From Lachnospiraceae bacterium (lineage in GTDB: Bacteria; Bacillota; Clostridia; Lachnospirales; Lachnospiraceae), in NCBI GenBank assembly GCA_003979345.1, contig RYVZ01000016.1:1-64000 (forward strand): DNA of 64,000 bases. Direction: 5' to 3'. The position numbers and the translations under genes were made by a program. The first letter of the stretch is position 1. Each line of letters begins with the position of its first letter. A model generated the notes under the pieces. The model was given only the letters and a program-made list of their open reading frames with translations, was not told where the DNA came from and searched no databases. Below, one piece after another: positions 17,981-27,302 of the stretch.

Positions 17981-19330
17981 ATGAAACTCATCAAACGAAT
18001 TCCGTTCCAAATGTTTGTGCTGAATCTGATCGCAGGGATCGTATGCATTTCGGGCATGCTGATCATGCGGTACAATCTGAACGAAATTGCGGACAGTTAC
18101 GAACAGAAGATTGAAAAGAGCATTAACGACCGTTTGGATATGGCCGAAGTGTGCAGGCAGATGAACCGGCATCATATGATCGTTTCGTGGCATACGCTGG
18201 CGGATACCGATGAAGCGAGGCAGTCCTATGCGGAAGAAGCGGCAGTTTTGAAAGAAACGATCATGAACAAACTGGATGAAATGAAGGAGACGGTATCCTC
18301 CAATGAGAAAGAGAGCCTGTTCCATGCCGTGTATTCCAACACGATCAGCTATTTCAGCAATGCTGAGAATGTATTTCAGATGAGTACGGAGGGAAGCAGC
18401 GCAACGGCGACATATTATGTGAACTCATATCTGGCAGAGTTTATCGATGAAATATCAGAAGATATTGATTTGGTGGACGACTATCTTGCCGGGGAGATGA
18501 GCGCGGCGGAAAAGAAAATGGAGCGCAGCATTCAGATTGCAGAAGTGAGCGAGGCGGTATGTATTATATGTATCTGTGTCGTCATGGCAGTCTGCATGGC
18601 GATGTGTATCGGTATTACGTCCAAGCTGGAGAAATATAAAAATCAGCTTGAGGAGGAAAACGAACGCAAAACACAGGCGCTGATCGAACATAATGAGAGA
18701 ATGCTGCTTCTTCAGGAGAATACGATCATCGGCATGGCGAACCTGATCGAGAACCGGGATAATGATACCGGAGAACATGTCAAGCGAACGAGCCGGTATG
18801 TGGAGCTTTTGACACGTGCGGCGCGAAAGGCGGGTTACTGCGCAGAGTGCCTGACCGACGACTACGCCGAGCTGCTTGTCAAGGCCGCGCCTATGCATGA
18901 TATCGGCAAGATCGCGGTTTCGGATGCGATCCTCCAGAAGCCCGGACGTCTCACGCCCGAAGAATTTGACGCCATGAAAGAGCACACAACGGCGGGAGGA
19001 CATATTATCACGGAGGTCATGGGCGGCATTGAGGAAAAAGAGTATATCGACATTGCCGTGCAAATTGCCGAAGGGCACCATGAGAAATGGGACGGAAGCG
19101 GCTATCCGAAAGGAATCAAAGGGAAGGAGATTCCTTTGTGCGCCCGTATTATGGCAGTTGCGGACGTGTTTGACGCTTTAGTATCGAAGCGCTGCTATAA
19201 GGAGGCAATGCCTGTCGAAAAAGCGTTTTCGATCATTGAGGAATCCGGCGGCAGCCATTTTGACCCGAATCTTTCTCTGCTGTTTTGCAGTATCAGGGAC
19301 GAAGTGACCGAGGTGCTGAACGAGTTCTAA
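17981..19330 (+). CDS. Membrane HD-GYP domain protein
   Basis: Predicted cyclic-di-GMP phosphodiesterase of 449 residues. An N-terminal membrane segment (about 8-30), an external four-helix-type region to about 185, a second membrane segment (about 187-209), a coiled-coil linker and a complete HD-GYP domain: HVKRTSRYVELL, MHDIGKIAV, HTTAGGHII, GHHEKWDGSGYPKGI, ADVFDAL. The HHExxxGxGYP-type motif is intact, so it should be active. It is the last gene of the block starting with the LytTR regulator, separated from the binding protein by a terminator, so it may also have its own promoter. The external region could receive the signal from the neighbouring binding protein; that is inference. Confidence 0.92.
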   Translation: MKLIKRIPFQMFVLNLIAGIVCISGMLIMRYNLNEIADSYEQKIEKSINDRLDMAEVCRQMNRHHMIVSWHTLADTDEARQSYAEEAAVLKETIMNKLDEMKETVSSNEKESLFHAVYSNTISYFSNAENVFQMSTEGSSATATYYVNSYLAEFIDEISEDIDLVDDYLAGEMSAAEKKMERSIQIAEVSEAVCIICICVVMAVCMAMCIGITSKLEKYKNQLEEENERKTQALIEHNERMLLLQENTIIGMANLIENRDNDTGEHVKRTSRYVELLTRAARKAGYCAECLTDDYAELLVKAAPMHDIGKIAVSDAILQKPGRLTPEEFDAMKEHTTAGGHIITEVMGGIEEKEYIDIAVQIAEGHHEKWDGSGYPKGIKGKEIPLCARIMAVADVFDALVSKRCYKEAMPVEKAFSIIEESGGSHFDPNLSLLFCSIRDEVTEVLNEF

Positions 19331-19370
19331 GATATAGTTAACAGAAGTGAAAAAACTAAATGTATACATG

Positions 19371-19398
19371 TTGACATGTAAAAGAAAAGTGATATACT
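19371..19398 (+). promoter_or_regulatory. Strong sigma-A type promoter
   Basis: TTGACA (19371-19376), 16-nt spacer, TATACT (19393-19398). Transcription would start near 19405, so the ATG at 19403 cannot be the translation start. A GGGAG at 19424-19428 lies further down. Confidence 0.75.
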
Positions 19399-19402
19399 AC
19401 AA

Positions 19403-19741
19403 ATGGAAAAAGATAATGGGGGCTGGGAGATAAAAGAAATCAGAAAAATAACTGTGGCTATTATTTTATCATTGCTAATATTGATATCTAGGGTAGGATA
19501 TGATGTTTCTGCACAAGGGTATGATAATGTGGAGAAATATGGCAATGAAATAGCTGAATCTTCTATGAATGGAATTGTTAGCTATTCAGGGATTAATTTG
19601 CCGACGTGCTATAGACCGGGTGACACGCTTGGGTGAACAAATTGGCCTTCTTTAACAGCAGCAAAAAATTATTACGGTTGGGGTTTTACATACTATTCCT
19701 GCGCTGGGGGGTTCGCCATATACTCATTATTATTGCTTTAG
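19403..19741 (+). pseudogene. Small secreted ORF interrupted by an in-frame TGA
   Basis: AT-rich ORF with a hydrophobic signal-like segment (KITVAIILSLLILISRVGYDVSA) and a short mature part ending at TGA 19634-19636. The same frame stays open for 34 more codons (TNWPSLTAAKNYYGWGFTYY...) to TAG at 19739. The Tyr/Gly-rich second part suggests that a small secreted protein was split by a stop codon. The true start is unclear because the promoter's start site lies at the first ATG. I do not recognise the family. Confidence 0.4.
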
Positions 19742-19774
19742 TGATGGATCAAAAATGTTTTAGGAGTATTATAA

Positions 19775-20149
19775 ATGATAGAAAATCAACATTTTCCCAA
19801 AATGGAAGCATTTGTAAAACAAGCAGAAGAACTTGTGAAATCCGATCCGGATGCAGAGCAGGCTGTTGTAATGTGGACAGAAAGAGGGAACCGGTTTCAT
19901 TTGGTAAATCACGATATCATATCAGGCAATACATACGAGGAAAGTGCTTTTATAAAGACACTCACGGAGCATGGTGATACGAAGATCCGGTATGTCGTCT
20001 GTATGTGGAAGGATCTCACAATTGACATGATATCCCATCATTTACTTGAATCGCTGATCAGACTGGATTCTGCAAATAAAGAAACGGAGATTATTCTTAA
20101 AACCGCAGAAGGACTTCGGACAAAATCATTTGCGGTCTGTCTGCCATGA
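19775..20149 (+). CDS. Conserved-looking hypothetical protein
   Basis: 124 residues, predicted soluble, no recognised domain. AGGAG stands eight bases before the ATG, and codon use resembles real genes. The sequence mixes acidic helices (KMEAFVKQAEELVKSDPDAEQ) with strand-like segments (QAVVMWTERGNRFHLVNHDII, IRYVVCMWKDLTIDMIS). It follows the AT-rich disrupted ORF and ends before a bidirectional terminator. It could be an immunity-like or accessory protein of the broken secreted ORF, but nothing in the sequence proves that. Confidence 0.65.
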   Translation: MIENQHFPKMEAFVKQAEELVKSDPDAEQAVVMWTERGNRFHLVNHDIISGNTYEESAFIKTLTEHGDTKIRYVVCMWKDLTIDMISHHLLESLIRLDSANKETEIILKTAEGLRTKSFAVCLP

Positions 20150-20229
20150 CAGCAGGTACCTCCTGATATGCGTGAAAGGCAGCAAAAATAGCAAAACAGC
20201 ATGATTATATAATAAAGATGAAACATATG

Positions 20230-20270
20230 AAAAAAGAATGCCTGATGCAAATGTCAGGCATTCTTTTTTT
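20230..20270. terminator. Bidirectional terminator
   Basis: The 16-bp stem 20230-20245 / 20254-20269 has A-run and T-run ends, so it can end transcription from both the hypothetical (plus) and the GH43 gene (minus). Confidence 0.92.
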
Positions 20271-20316
20271 ACAGTTTTGTATAAACGTGTTAAAACCGTG
20301 CTGCGTCATATGAAGG

Positions 20317-22593
20317 CTATTTTACGCTCTCACTGTTCATATAAAGCGGCCACCCGGTCGTCTGCCCCATTGCCGTTACGGTCGTGCCGACACAATTCTT
20401 GTTGTCAAGCCATGAGACTGCGGCTACGCCGTAATAGGTATCATATCCGTCGATAACGAGCTTGATATAGTGATCACCGTACATCGACCAGCTTCCCGAT
20501 GCATCCCCCGTGACCGAGCCGTCTTCGTTCAGCGTGACATAGACTGCCGTCGTGGTCACATACGGATCGCCCGCCAGAACGAGCTGGAACCGATTGTCTT
20601 CGGCGAAGGACAAAAATTCTTCCTTTGTGACCGCACGGTCCGGTTCACCTGCGTAGCGGTTCGCATTGATGACAATGTCTCCGACAGAGTTTAAGTAGTA
20701 CTGGTGTGCCTGCATGAAAAATTTGGTGCTGGAGGCTGCGAGCGGGTAGCCGTTGTCACATTCTGCGGTCTTATCGTTCTGCAGTGCGAGCGTCCGTACC
20801 ATCAGCATTGCGATATTGACGCCGTCGCTCGTGGTGTAAAGGTCGCCGTGTCCCGGCGCATGAATGTCGAAATCGTAGTCAGCCCATTGAAAAGAGGACA
20901 TGGCGATGTATTCCGTACTTCCCTCGATCCGGTCGGTTGTCGTGACATAGCTCTCGCGGTCTAAGTCGGAACGGTAGCCCGACAAGGGCGGGAATAAGCC
21001 TGTTACAAGTTCTTTTCCGATCCAGCCGGACGCCATCGGATCGCCGCTTAAGTTTGTAAAGGCGTCGATCGTATCGCTTTTAGCCGTAAATAACACATAA
21101 TTTCTTGACAGAACGCCGAGGCAGGTCATCAGATAATAATAATCATCGTAAACATGTGTGACTGCGCCGTCTTCGGATACGAGCGGCACGTCATACTGGT
21201 GCGTGATCAGGCTTCCCTCCGCACAGTAGGTCATGTGCGTACCGTAGTAGGGGTGCGTGTCGCCGATCGCCGCCGCCCTTGCTTCTTCCATATAGGTATT
21301 GATCGTATCTGCATCCAGCCAGCCGGTCTCACCGTCTTTGCGAAGCCCGGTCTCGCTGTCAAGCTCGATCATATAGGTTCCGGCACCGAAGGAGCCGAAC
21401 GTCAAATACATGTTTCCGTCCGCGTCGTAGGCGACCTGCGGGTCAAGCGCAACGACGTTATAATAGAGAGCATCCTGTGCGTAATCGCTGATCGACTGCA
21501 CAATGCATCCGACATAACGGAAAGAGCGCGCCTCCAAGGTGGGCGACCATGCGAGTACGATGCAGACCCGGTCATGCTTTTCTTCATCATAACCGGCATT
21601 GACCAGACATGTATACAGCCAGTAGCCGCCATAGGATGCGGGTACCAGATCCGCCGCCCAATACTGACAGGAAGCGGAGTCCGTGAGCATCCAGTCGTTG
21701 ACTTCGGACCAGCCGTATTCCGCCATCTGCTCGGCAGGGGGCGTGGTTTTTCCGAGATATTCCCAATGGATCAGATCAGTGGAACGGCGCAGGATATTTC
21801 CGCCTGCCCAGCCGGTCTGTACCATATAATAATAACGGATGTCATCAATGATGGCTTCGGTCAGAGCCGGATCATGTACATTGTAGTTCTCGTCAAGTTC
21901 GCCGTCGGAATTGTAATCAAACAAAAATTCGATATCATCGCTTCCGATGGTATCCGTGTCGATATCATAATCCGGATCATCGGGATAGGCGGCGCATACC
22001 CGCACGTTGACCGTGTAAACGACTTGTCCCTCTTTGACCAGATCCAAAAAAACGATACCGTTCTGCGACGCATTTTCGCTGGCTGTCAGCGTGAGGCTGT
22101 CAGCGTCCCACGCCGCCAGTTCTTCAACGGAAAGGGTTGCATAATTTTCATCCACGGCAGATAATACGACGTCGTCGATGACAACGCCCTCTGCGGGTGT
22201 CAATGTGTAAGCGGTGGATTCGGGCGTCAGATAACCGAGAGAAAGATTATCGTAGCAGATGGTCGGCGCGATATCGCCGAGAATATACTTTCTGCTTCCG
22301 TCCTCATTTCTGTTTTCCCGCATGTGCACATCATGATCGGCGGGGATCAGCTCTGACGCTGTGGGTATGAACGTATATGGTTCCTGTTCTGTCCGGTCAT
22401 CGTCTGCCTGTGAGACATCGTCTGAGCCGGAGGGGTCTTGTTCCGCTTCGTTTTCCTGCGTGTCCTGTTCCGGCTCCGCGTTTTCACTATTGGGCGCATC
22501 GTCCGTATCCGACTGCGTCCCGCAAGATGCAAAAGACAGAAGGAAAGAGCTGCAAAGAAGCACGGAAAGCGCTTTTGCCGTAAGTCTTTTCAT
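20317..22593 (-). CDS. GH43-family arabinan-active lipoprotein
   Basis: Cell-surface glycoside hydrolase of 758 residues. Signal peptide with lipobox FASC (Cys24), a long Asp/Glu/Ser linker (27-75), an N-terminal beta domain (about 90-205), then a five-bladed propeller of the GH43 type with the catalytic set D241 (VHDPALTEA), D384 (ALDPQVAYD) and E459 (CAEGSLITH). The last 130 residues look like the beta-barrel C-terminal domain seen in endo-arabinanases (GSWSMYGDHYIKLVI). Best fit is extracellular arabinan or arabinoxylan breakdown. A strong AAGGAGG precedes the minus-strand ATG. It stands alone, divergent from the marR-ABC operon, with no sugar transporter next to it. Exact substrate not determined. 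Confidence 0.9.
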   Translation of the reverse strand: MKRLTAKALSVLLCSSFLLSFASCGTQSDTDDAPNSENAEPEQDTQENEAEQDPSGSDDVSQADDDRTEQEPYTFIPTASELIPADHDVHMRENRNEDGSRKYILGDIAPTICYDNLSLGYLTPESTAYTLTPAEGVVIDDVVLSAVDENYATLSVEELAAWDADSLTLTASENASQNGIVFLDLVKEGQVVYTVNVRVCAAYPDDPDYDIDTDTIGSDDIEFLFDYNSDGELDENYNVHDPALTEAIIDDIRYYYMVQTGWAGGNILRRSTDLIHWEYLGKTTPPAEQMAEYGWSEVNDWMLTDSASCQYWAADLVPASYGGYWLYTCLVNAGYDEEKHDRVCIVLAWSPTLEARSFRYVGCIVQSISDYAQDALYYNVVALDPQVAYDADGNMYLTFGSFGAGTYMIELDSETGLRKDGETGWLDADTINTYMEEARAAAIGDTHPYYGTHMTYCAEGSLITHQYDVPLVSEDGAVTHVYDDYYYLMTCLGVLSRNYVLFTAKSDTIDAFTNLSGDPMASGWIGKELVTGLFPPLSGYRSDLDRESYVTTTDRIEGSTEYIAMSSFQWADYDFDIHAPGHGDLYTTSDGVNIAMLMVRTLALQNDKTAECDNGYPLAASSTKFFMQAHQYYLNSVGDIVINANRYAGEPDRAVTKEEFLSFAEDNRFQLVLAGDPYVTTTAVYVTLNEDGSVTGDASGSWSMYGDHYIKLVIDGYDTYYGVAAVSWLDNKNCVGTTVTAMGQTTGWPLYMNSESVK

Positions 22594-22703
22594 TGTGAGA
22601 TACCTCCTTCGCGGTTGTTGCTGCCAACCGGCATGACATGATATTTCCTGCCGATTGATGGTAGTAACAGTATATCATTTATAGAAATTTTAGAAAAGGT
22701 TTC

Positions 22704-22744
22704 TTGACAGATTTTGGAGATTGTAATAAAGTTAGTGTGCTAAC
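22704..22744 (+). promoter_or_regulatory. Promoter and putative MarR operator of the exporter operon
   Basis: TTGACA at 22704-22709 with TAAAGT at 22727-22732 (17-nt spacer). The perfect inverted repeat GTTAG-TGTG-CTAAC (22731-22744) lies on the -10/start region, a natural place for autorepression by the downstream MarR protein. The regulator-site link is inferred. Confidence 0.55.
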
Positions 22745-22822
22745 AAATTAAAATTTTAGAAAGCGATCGAAGATACTGTTTATGCACTTGTGTCGGCGGT
22801 ATCTTGTCAGGGAGCATCAGTC

Positions 22823-23392
22823 ATGAAAAGACAGACAGGATTTGATACTGATAAAAGGCTGTTAAGTTTTGAGCTGAGGGTGATTCATAATCTGATCAAA
22901 ACGCTGTTACATAAGATGCGTCCGCCGTGTCAAAGACCGGGTACGCCGCTCACGCAGCTGCAGGGCGGGATCTTGGGTTACCTGTATCATCACGACGACG
23001 CAGAGCCGGTGTATCAGAAACACATCGAGGAAGTGTTCCGCATCTCACGCGCGACGGCGACCAACACCCTGCAGGTGATGGAGAAGAACGGGCTGATCAT
23101 ACGCAGGGTCGAGGATCGGGATGGAAGGTTAAAGCGTATTTTCATGACGGAGGAAGCGTACAGGGAGCATACGCAGATCGAAAAGCAGATGGAGAGGCTC
23201 GACGATACGATGCTGGACGGAATGAGCAGCGCGGAGGTCGAACAGTTTCTGTCCCTGTTAAACCGCGTCAGGGACAATCTGGAGCGCATGAGCAGGGACG
23301 GCAGCGGACAGCAGGAACACGGTCTTCGGCAGGAAACAAGCGGACAGCAGGGACGCCGTGACCGGTCAAAGTGCGAAGAACGGCAGGCATGA
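22823..23392 (+). CDS. MarR family transcriptional regulator
   Basis: Winged-helix repressor of 189 residues with the central HTH region KHIEEVFRISRATATNTLQVMEKNGLIIRRVEDRDGRLKRIFMTE, long flanking helices for dimerisation and a Gln/Gly/Arg-rich C-terminal tail (last 35 residues) that looks disordered. AGGGAG eight bases upstream supports the ATG at 22823 rather than the GTG at 22790. It is the first gene of an operon with two ABC exporter subunits, 18 nt before the first, the standard arrangement for a drug-responsive autorepressor. Confidence 0.93.
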   Translation: MKRQTGFDTDKRLLSFELRVIHNLIKTLLHKMRPPCQRPGTPLTQLQGGILGYLYHHDDAEPVYQKHIEEVFRISRATATNTLQVMEKNGLIIRRVEDRDGRLKRIFMTEEAYREHTQIEKQMERLDDTMLDGMSSAEVEQFLSLLNRVRDNLERMSRDGSGQQEHGLRQETSGQQGRRDRSKCEERQA

Positions 23393-23410
23393 AAAAAGGA
23401 GGCATAAGAT

Positions 23411-25159
23411 ATGTTACGAACACTTGGTGCGCAGATCAAAGAATTTAAGAAGGACTCTTTTTTGACGCCCGTATTCATGATCTTGGAAGTCATTATGGAA
23501 ATGATCATTCCACTTATGATGGCATCCATCATTGATCAGGGTGTGGAAGCAGAGAACATGGGGCATATTTACAAGATGGGCGCTCTGATGCTTTTGGCAG
23601 TGACGCTCAGCTTAAGCTTCGGAATTCTCGGAGCAAAGTACGGCGCGCGCGCGTCTACCGGTTTCGGCCGCAATCTGCGGCGTGCGATGTATGAAAATAT
23701 TCAGACCTTCAGCTTTGCCAATATCGATAAATTCAGCACATCAGGGCTGATCACGCGCCTGACGACCGACGTCACGAATATCCAGAATGCGTATCAGATG
23801 ATCTTAAGGATGGCAATGCGCGCTCCCGCAAGTCTGATCATTGCAATGGCAATGTCGTTTTGGATCAGTCCGAAGCTGGCGAGCGTTTACCTCGTAGCGG
23901 TCGTGCTTTTAAGCGTCGTGCTCGCGATCATGATACCGATGGCGACGAAGCATTTTATGGAAGCGTTTCCGAAATATGATGACTTAAACGAGAGCGTGCA
24001 GGAAAACGTATCCGCGATTCGTGTTGTGAAAGCATATGTCCGCGAGGATTACGAAAATAAAAAATTCCGCAAGGCAAGCGGCAATATTTACAGGATATTC
24101 TCTAAAGCGGAGGGGATCGTGGCGTGGAACGGACCGGTCATGAACCTGACGGTCTACAGCTGCATCCTGCTGATCAGCTGGATCGGTGCCAAAATGATCG
24201 TGCTTGGAAATCTTACCACGGGACAGCTGATGAATATGCTGACTTACTGCATGAATATTTTGATGAGCCTGATGATGCTTTCGATGGTATTTGTCATGAT
24301 CACGATGTCGATCGCGAGCGCAAGGCGTATCAGCGAAGTTCTGAATGAGAAATCCGATCTTACAAATCCTAAAGAACCGCTGACGGAGGTCGCCGACGGA
24401 AGCATCCGCTTTGACCATGTTTCGTTTGCTTATAAAAAGGATGCCGACAGCATGGTTTTGAAAGATATTGACTTAGAGATCCGGGCAGGAGAGACCATCG
24501 GCATCATGGGTGGAACGGGCAGCGCGAAATCCAGTCTAGTCAATCTGATCAGCAGACTTTACGATGTGACAGAGGGAACATTGTATGTCGGAGGCGTGGA
24601 TGTGCGCGATTATGATATGGAAGTGCTGCGCAATCAGGTCGCGGTCGTACTGCAGAATAACGTGCTCTTTTCGGGGACGATCTTAGAAAATCTGCGATGG
24701 GGAGATAAAAACGCGTCCGAGGAGGAGTGCAGACGTGCCTGCCGGCTTGCCTGTGCCGACGAGTTTATCGAACAGATGCCGGAGAAATATGAGACTTATA
24801 TCGAGCAGGGCGGCACGAACGTGTCCGGAGGACAGAAGCAGCGTCTGTGTATTGCGCGTGCCCTGCTTAAAAAACCGAAGATATTGATTTTGGACGATTC
24901 CACGAGCGCGGTCGACACGGCGACGGATGCAAAGATACGTAGAGCATTTGCGGAGGAGATCCCGAACACCACGAAGCTGATCATTGCACAGCGTGTTTCA
25001 AGCGTACAGAATGCCGACCGCATCATTGTCATGAACGAGGGGCGCGTCGCAGGCTTTGGAACGCATGAAGAGCTGCTTGAGCAAAATGAGATTTACCGTG
25101 AGGTATATGAGTCGCAGACATCGGGAAGCGGTGATTTTGACGAGAAGGGAGACGACTGA
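23411..25159 (+). CDS. ABC exporter subunit with degenerate ATP site
   Basis: Half-transporter of 582 residues: six membrane helices (about 1-310) and a nucleotide-binding domain. The ATP site is altered as in the inactive-site subunit of heterodimeric exporters (BmrC, LmrC, TM287 type): Walker A reads GGTGSAKSS (Ala before Lys), Walker B ends LILDDSTSAVD (Asp in place of the catalytic Glu) and the switch His is Gln (IIAQRVSSV). The signature VSGGQKQRL is intact. It needs the next gene product to work. Substrates are probably drugs or lipids. It is second in the marR operon. Confidence 0.94.
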   Translation: MLRTLGAQIKEFKKDSFLTPVFMILEVIMEMIIPLMMASIIDQGVEAENMGHIYKMGALMLLAVTLSLSFGILGAKYGARASTGFGRNLRRAMYENIQTFSFANIDKFSTSGLITRLTTDVTNIQNAYQMILRMAMRAPASLIIAMAMSFWISPKLASVYLVAVVLLSVVLAIMIPMATKHFMEAFPKYDDLNESVQENVSAIRVVKAYVREDYENKKFRKASGNIYRIFSKAEGIVAWNGPVMNLTVYSCILLISWIGAKMIVLGNLTTGQLMNMLTYCMNILMSLMMLSMVFVMITMSIASARRISEVLNEKSDLTNPKEPLTEVADGSIRFDHVSFAYKKDADSMVLKDIDLEIRAGETIGIMGGTGSAKSSLVNLISRLYDVTEGTLYVGGVDVRDYDMEVLRNQVAVVLQNNVLFSGTILENLRWGDKNASEEECRRACRLACADEFIEQMPEKYETYIEQGGTNVSGGQKQRLCIARALLKKPKILILDDSTSAVDTATDAKIRRAFAEEIPNTTKLIIAQRVSSVQNADRIIVMNEGRVAGFGTHEELLEQNEIYREVYESQTSGSGDFDEKGDD

Positions 25160-25160
25160 T

Positions 25161-27206
25161 ATGGCGAAGGACAGAGTGGAGCAGATGGAACATAGGAATG
25201 AACTGTCGGGAGCAGCAGGAACGGTACACGGAGCAGCCGGAAAAGAACCGGAGGCGGGGACAGTCAAAGGATTGCCGTCCGGTTCTCCTGCGGGAATGCC
25301 GAAGGGACCGGGCAGAAGGGGACCGATGGGACCGCGCCCGAAGATCGAGCACCCCGGAAAGACATTTGCGCGTGTCATGAAATATGTACTTAAGGATTAC
25401 GGTGTGCATTATTTCTTTGTTGTAATATGCATCTTGATCACGGTCTATGCGTCCCTGCAGGGGACCATGTTTATGAGAACATTGATCGACCAGTATATCA
25501 AACCTCTTTTGGGCGGTGAGAATCCCGATTTTGCACCGCTTGCCCGCGCGATCATGCGGGTCGGGGCATTCTATGGCGCGGGCGTGCTTGCCTCGTTTGT
25601 CCAGTCGAGGATCATGATCCGCATTACGCAGGGATCGATACGGAACCTGCGTGACGATCTGTTTTGTAAGATGGAAAGCCTGCCGATCAAATATTTTGAC
25701 ACGCATGCGCATGGCGACATCATGTCGCTCTATACGAATGATATTGAAACACTGCGCCAGATGATCAGCCAGAGTATTCCGCAGATTATTAACAGCCTGA
25801 TCACGATCATCGGTGTGGTCTACTATATGTTTGTGCTGGATATTCCGTTGACCCTGATCACGTTTGCCATGGTCTTTGTCATGCTGTTTGCCACAAAGAA
25901 AGTCATGGGATTGAGCGGACGCTTCTTTTTATCGCAGCAGCGTGATTTAGGAAAGGTCAACGGCTGTATTGAGGAGATGATGAGCGGTCAGAAGGTCGTT
26001 AAAGTGTTCTGCCATGAGGAGGAAAGTCTCGCAAAGTTTAATGAGCTCAATGATCAGCTGTTTGAAAGCGCTTATCAGGCCAACCGTTTTGCGAATATCA
26101 TGGGACCGATCAATATGCAGCTAGGCAATCTGAGCTATGTTGTCTGTGCGATTGCCGGGGGTGCGCTTGCCATTACCGGTGTATCCGGTCTGACGCTTGG
26201 CGGTCTTGCCAGCTTTCTGAACTTGAATAAGTCGTTCAGTATGCCGATCAATCAGGTCTCCCAGCAGTTTAACGCGATCGTGATGGCGCTGGCGGGAGCA
26301 GACAGGTTCTTTAAGCTGATGGACGAGGAGCCGGAAGTGGACAATGGTTATGTGGAGCTCGTCAATGCAAGGGAAAATGCGGATGGCACGCTCTGCGAAT
26401 GTGAGGAGAGAACCGGAATCTGGGCGTGGAAACATTATCATAAAGATTCCGATACGACAACTTATGTCAGACTGCAGGGCGATGTGGTATTTGACCGTGT
26501 GGATTTCGGCTATCGTGACGATAAGATCATTCTGCATGACATTGAACTGTACGCAAAGCCCGGACAGAAGATCGCGTTTGTAGGTGCAACAGGAGCCGGA
26601 AAGACGACGATCACGAACCTGATCAACCGTTTTTACGATATTCAGGACGGAAAGATCCGTTATGACGGCATCAATGTGAATAAGATTAAAAAGGCAGACC
26701 TGCGCCGTTCTCTTGGAATTGTATTGCAGGATACTCATCTGTTTACGGGAACTGTTATGGAAAACATCCGTTATGGAAAACTGGACGCGACGGAAGAGGA
26801 AGTCGTCCGGGCGGCGAAGCTTGCGAATGCCGACGGCTTTATCAGACGCCTGCCGGAAGGGTATCAGACGATGCTGCACGGAGACGGCGCGAATTTAAGT
26901 CAGGGACAGCGCCAGCTATTGGCAATTGCGCGCGCCGCGATCGCTGATCCGCCGGTCCTGATCCTGGATGAGGCGACAAGTTCGATCGATACAAGGACCG
27001 AAAAACTTGTACAGCAGGGCATGGATGCGCTGATGAACGGAAGGACAACGTTCGTGATCGCCCACCGGCTTTCGACCGTCCGCAACAGCGACTGCATCAT
27101 GGTATTGGAGCAGGGCCGCATCATTGAACGCGGTACACACGATCAGCTCATTGAGCAGCAGGGAAAGTATTATCAGCTTTACACGGGCAATGCGGTGACG
27201 GCGTAA
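25161..27206 (+). CDS. ABC exporter subunit with active ATP site
   Basis: Partner half-transporter of 681 residues. The start ATG (25161) is two bases after the previous stop. About 75 residues of Gly/Pro/Glu-rich sequence precede the first membrane helix, a longer cytoplasmic N-terminus than the partner has. Six membrane helices follow, then an extra segment of about 50 residues between membrane and ATPase domains (around residues 390-440, Cys- and Glu-rich), then a full ATPase domain: Walker A GATGAGKTT, signature LSQGQRQ, Walker B ILDEATSSID, switch His in FVIAHRLSTV. It supplies the catalytic Glu and His that the partner lacks. Confidence 0.94.
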   Translation: MAKDRVEQMEHRNELSGAAGTVHGAAGKEPEAGTVKGLPSGSPAGMPKGPGRRGPMGPRPKIEHPGKTFARVMKYVLKDYGVHYFFVVICILITVYASLQGTMFMRTLIDQYIKPLLGGENPDFAPLARAIMRVGAFYGAGVLASFVQSRIMIRITQGSIRNLRDDLFCKMESLPIKYFDTHAHGDIMSLYTNDIETLRQMISQSIPQIINSLITIIGVVYYMFVLDIPLTLITFAMVFVMLFATKKVMGLSGRFFLSQQRDLGKVNGCIEEMMSGQKVVKVFCHEEESLAKFNELNDQLFESAYQANRFANIMGPINMQLGNLSYVVCAIAGGALAITGVSGLTLGGLASFLNLNKSFSMPINQVSQQFNAIVMALAGADRFFKLMDEEPEVDNGYVELVNARENADGTLCECEERTGIWAWKHYHKDSDTTTYVRLQGDVVFDRVDFGYRDDKIILHDIELYAKPGQKIAFVGATGAGKTTITNLINRFYDIQDGKIRYDGINVNKIKKADLRRSLGIVLQDTHLFTGTVMENIRYGKLDATEEEVVRAAKLANADGFIRRLPEGYQTMLHGDGANLSQGQRQLLAIARAAIADPPVLILDEATSSIDTRTEKLVQQGMDALMNGRTTFVIAHRLSTVRNSDCIMVLEQGRIIERGTHDQLIEQQGKYYQLYTGNAVTA

Positions 27207-27302
27207 GGTGCGGAGCGTTGCAAAACGCAGAAGATTGGATTGTTTGGCACAAACAGTGCGCAGCGTAAGGGAGCATGGGCGGAAAGGGGAGCGGTTATAG
27301 TT

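Noticed and set aside
16604..19330. A complete sugar ABC importer around the binding protein
   Set aside because: No permease or ATPase gene is present on either side, so an importer operon cannot be claimed.
19634..19636. Selenocysteine readthrough at the in-frame TGA
   Set aside because: No conserved Cys or redox context surrounds it and no SECIS-like hairpin is clear just after it. A disrupted gene is simpler.
21154..22164. 336-codon plus-strand ORF inside the GH43 gene
   Set aside because: It is antisense to a well-supported enzyme with intact catalytic residues, and its sequence looks like a mirror of the other strand's codon use.
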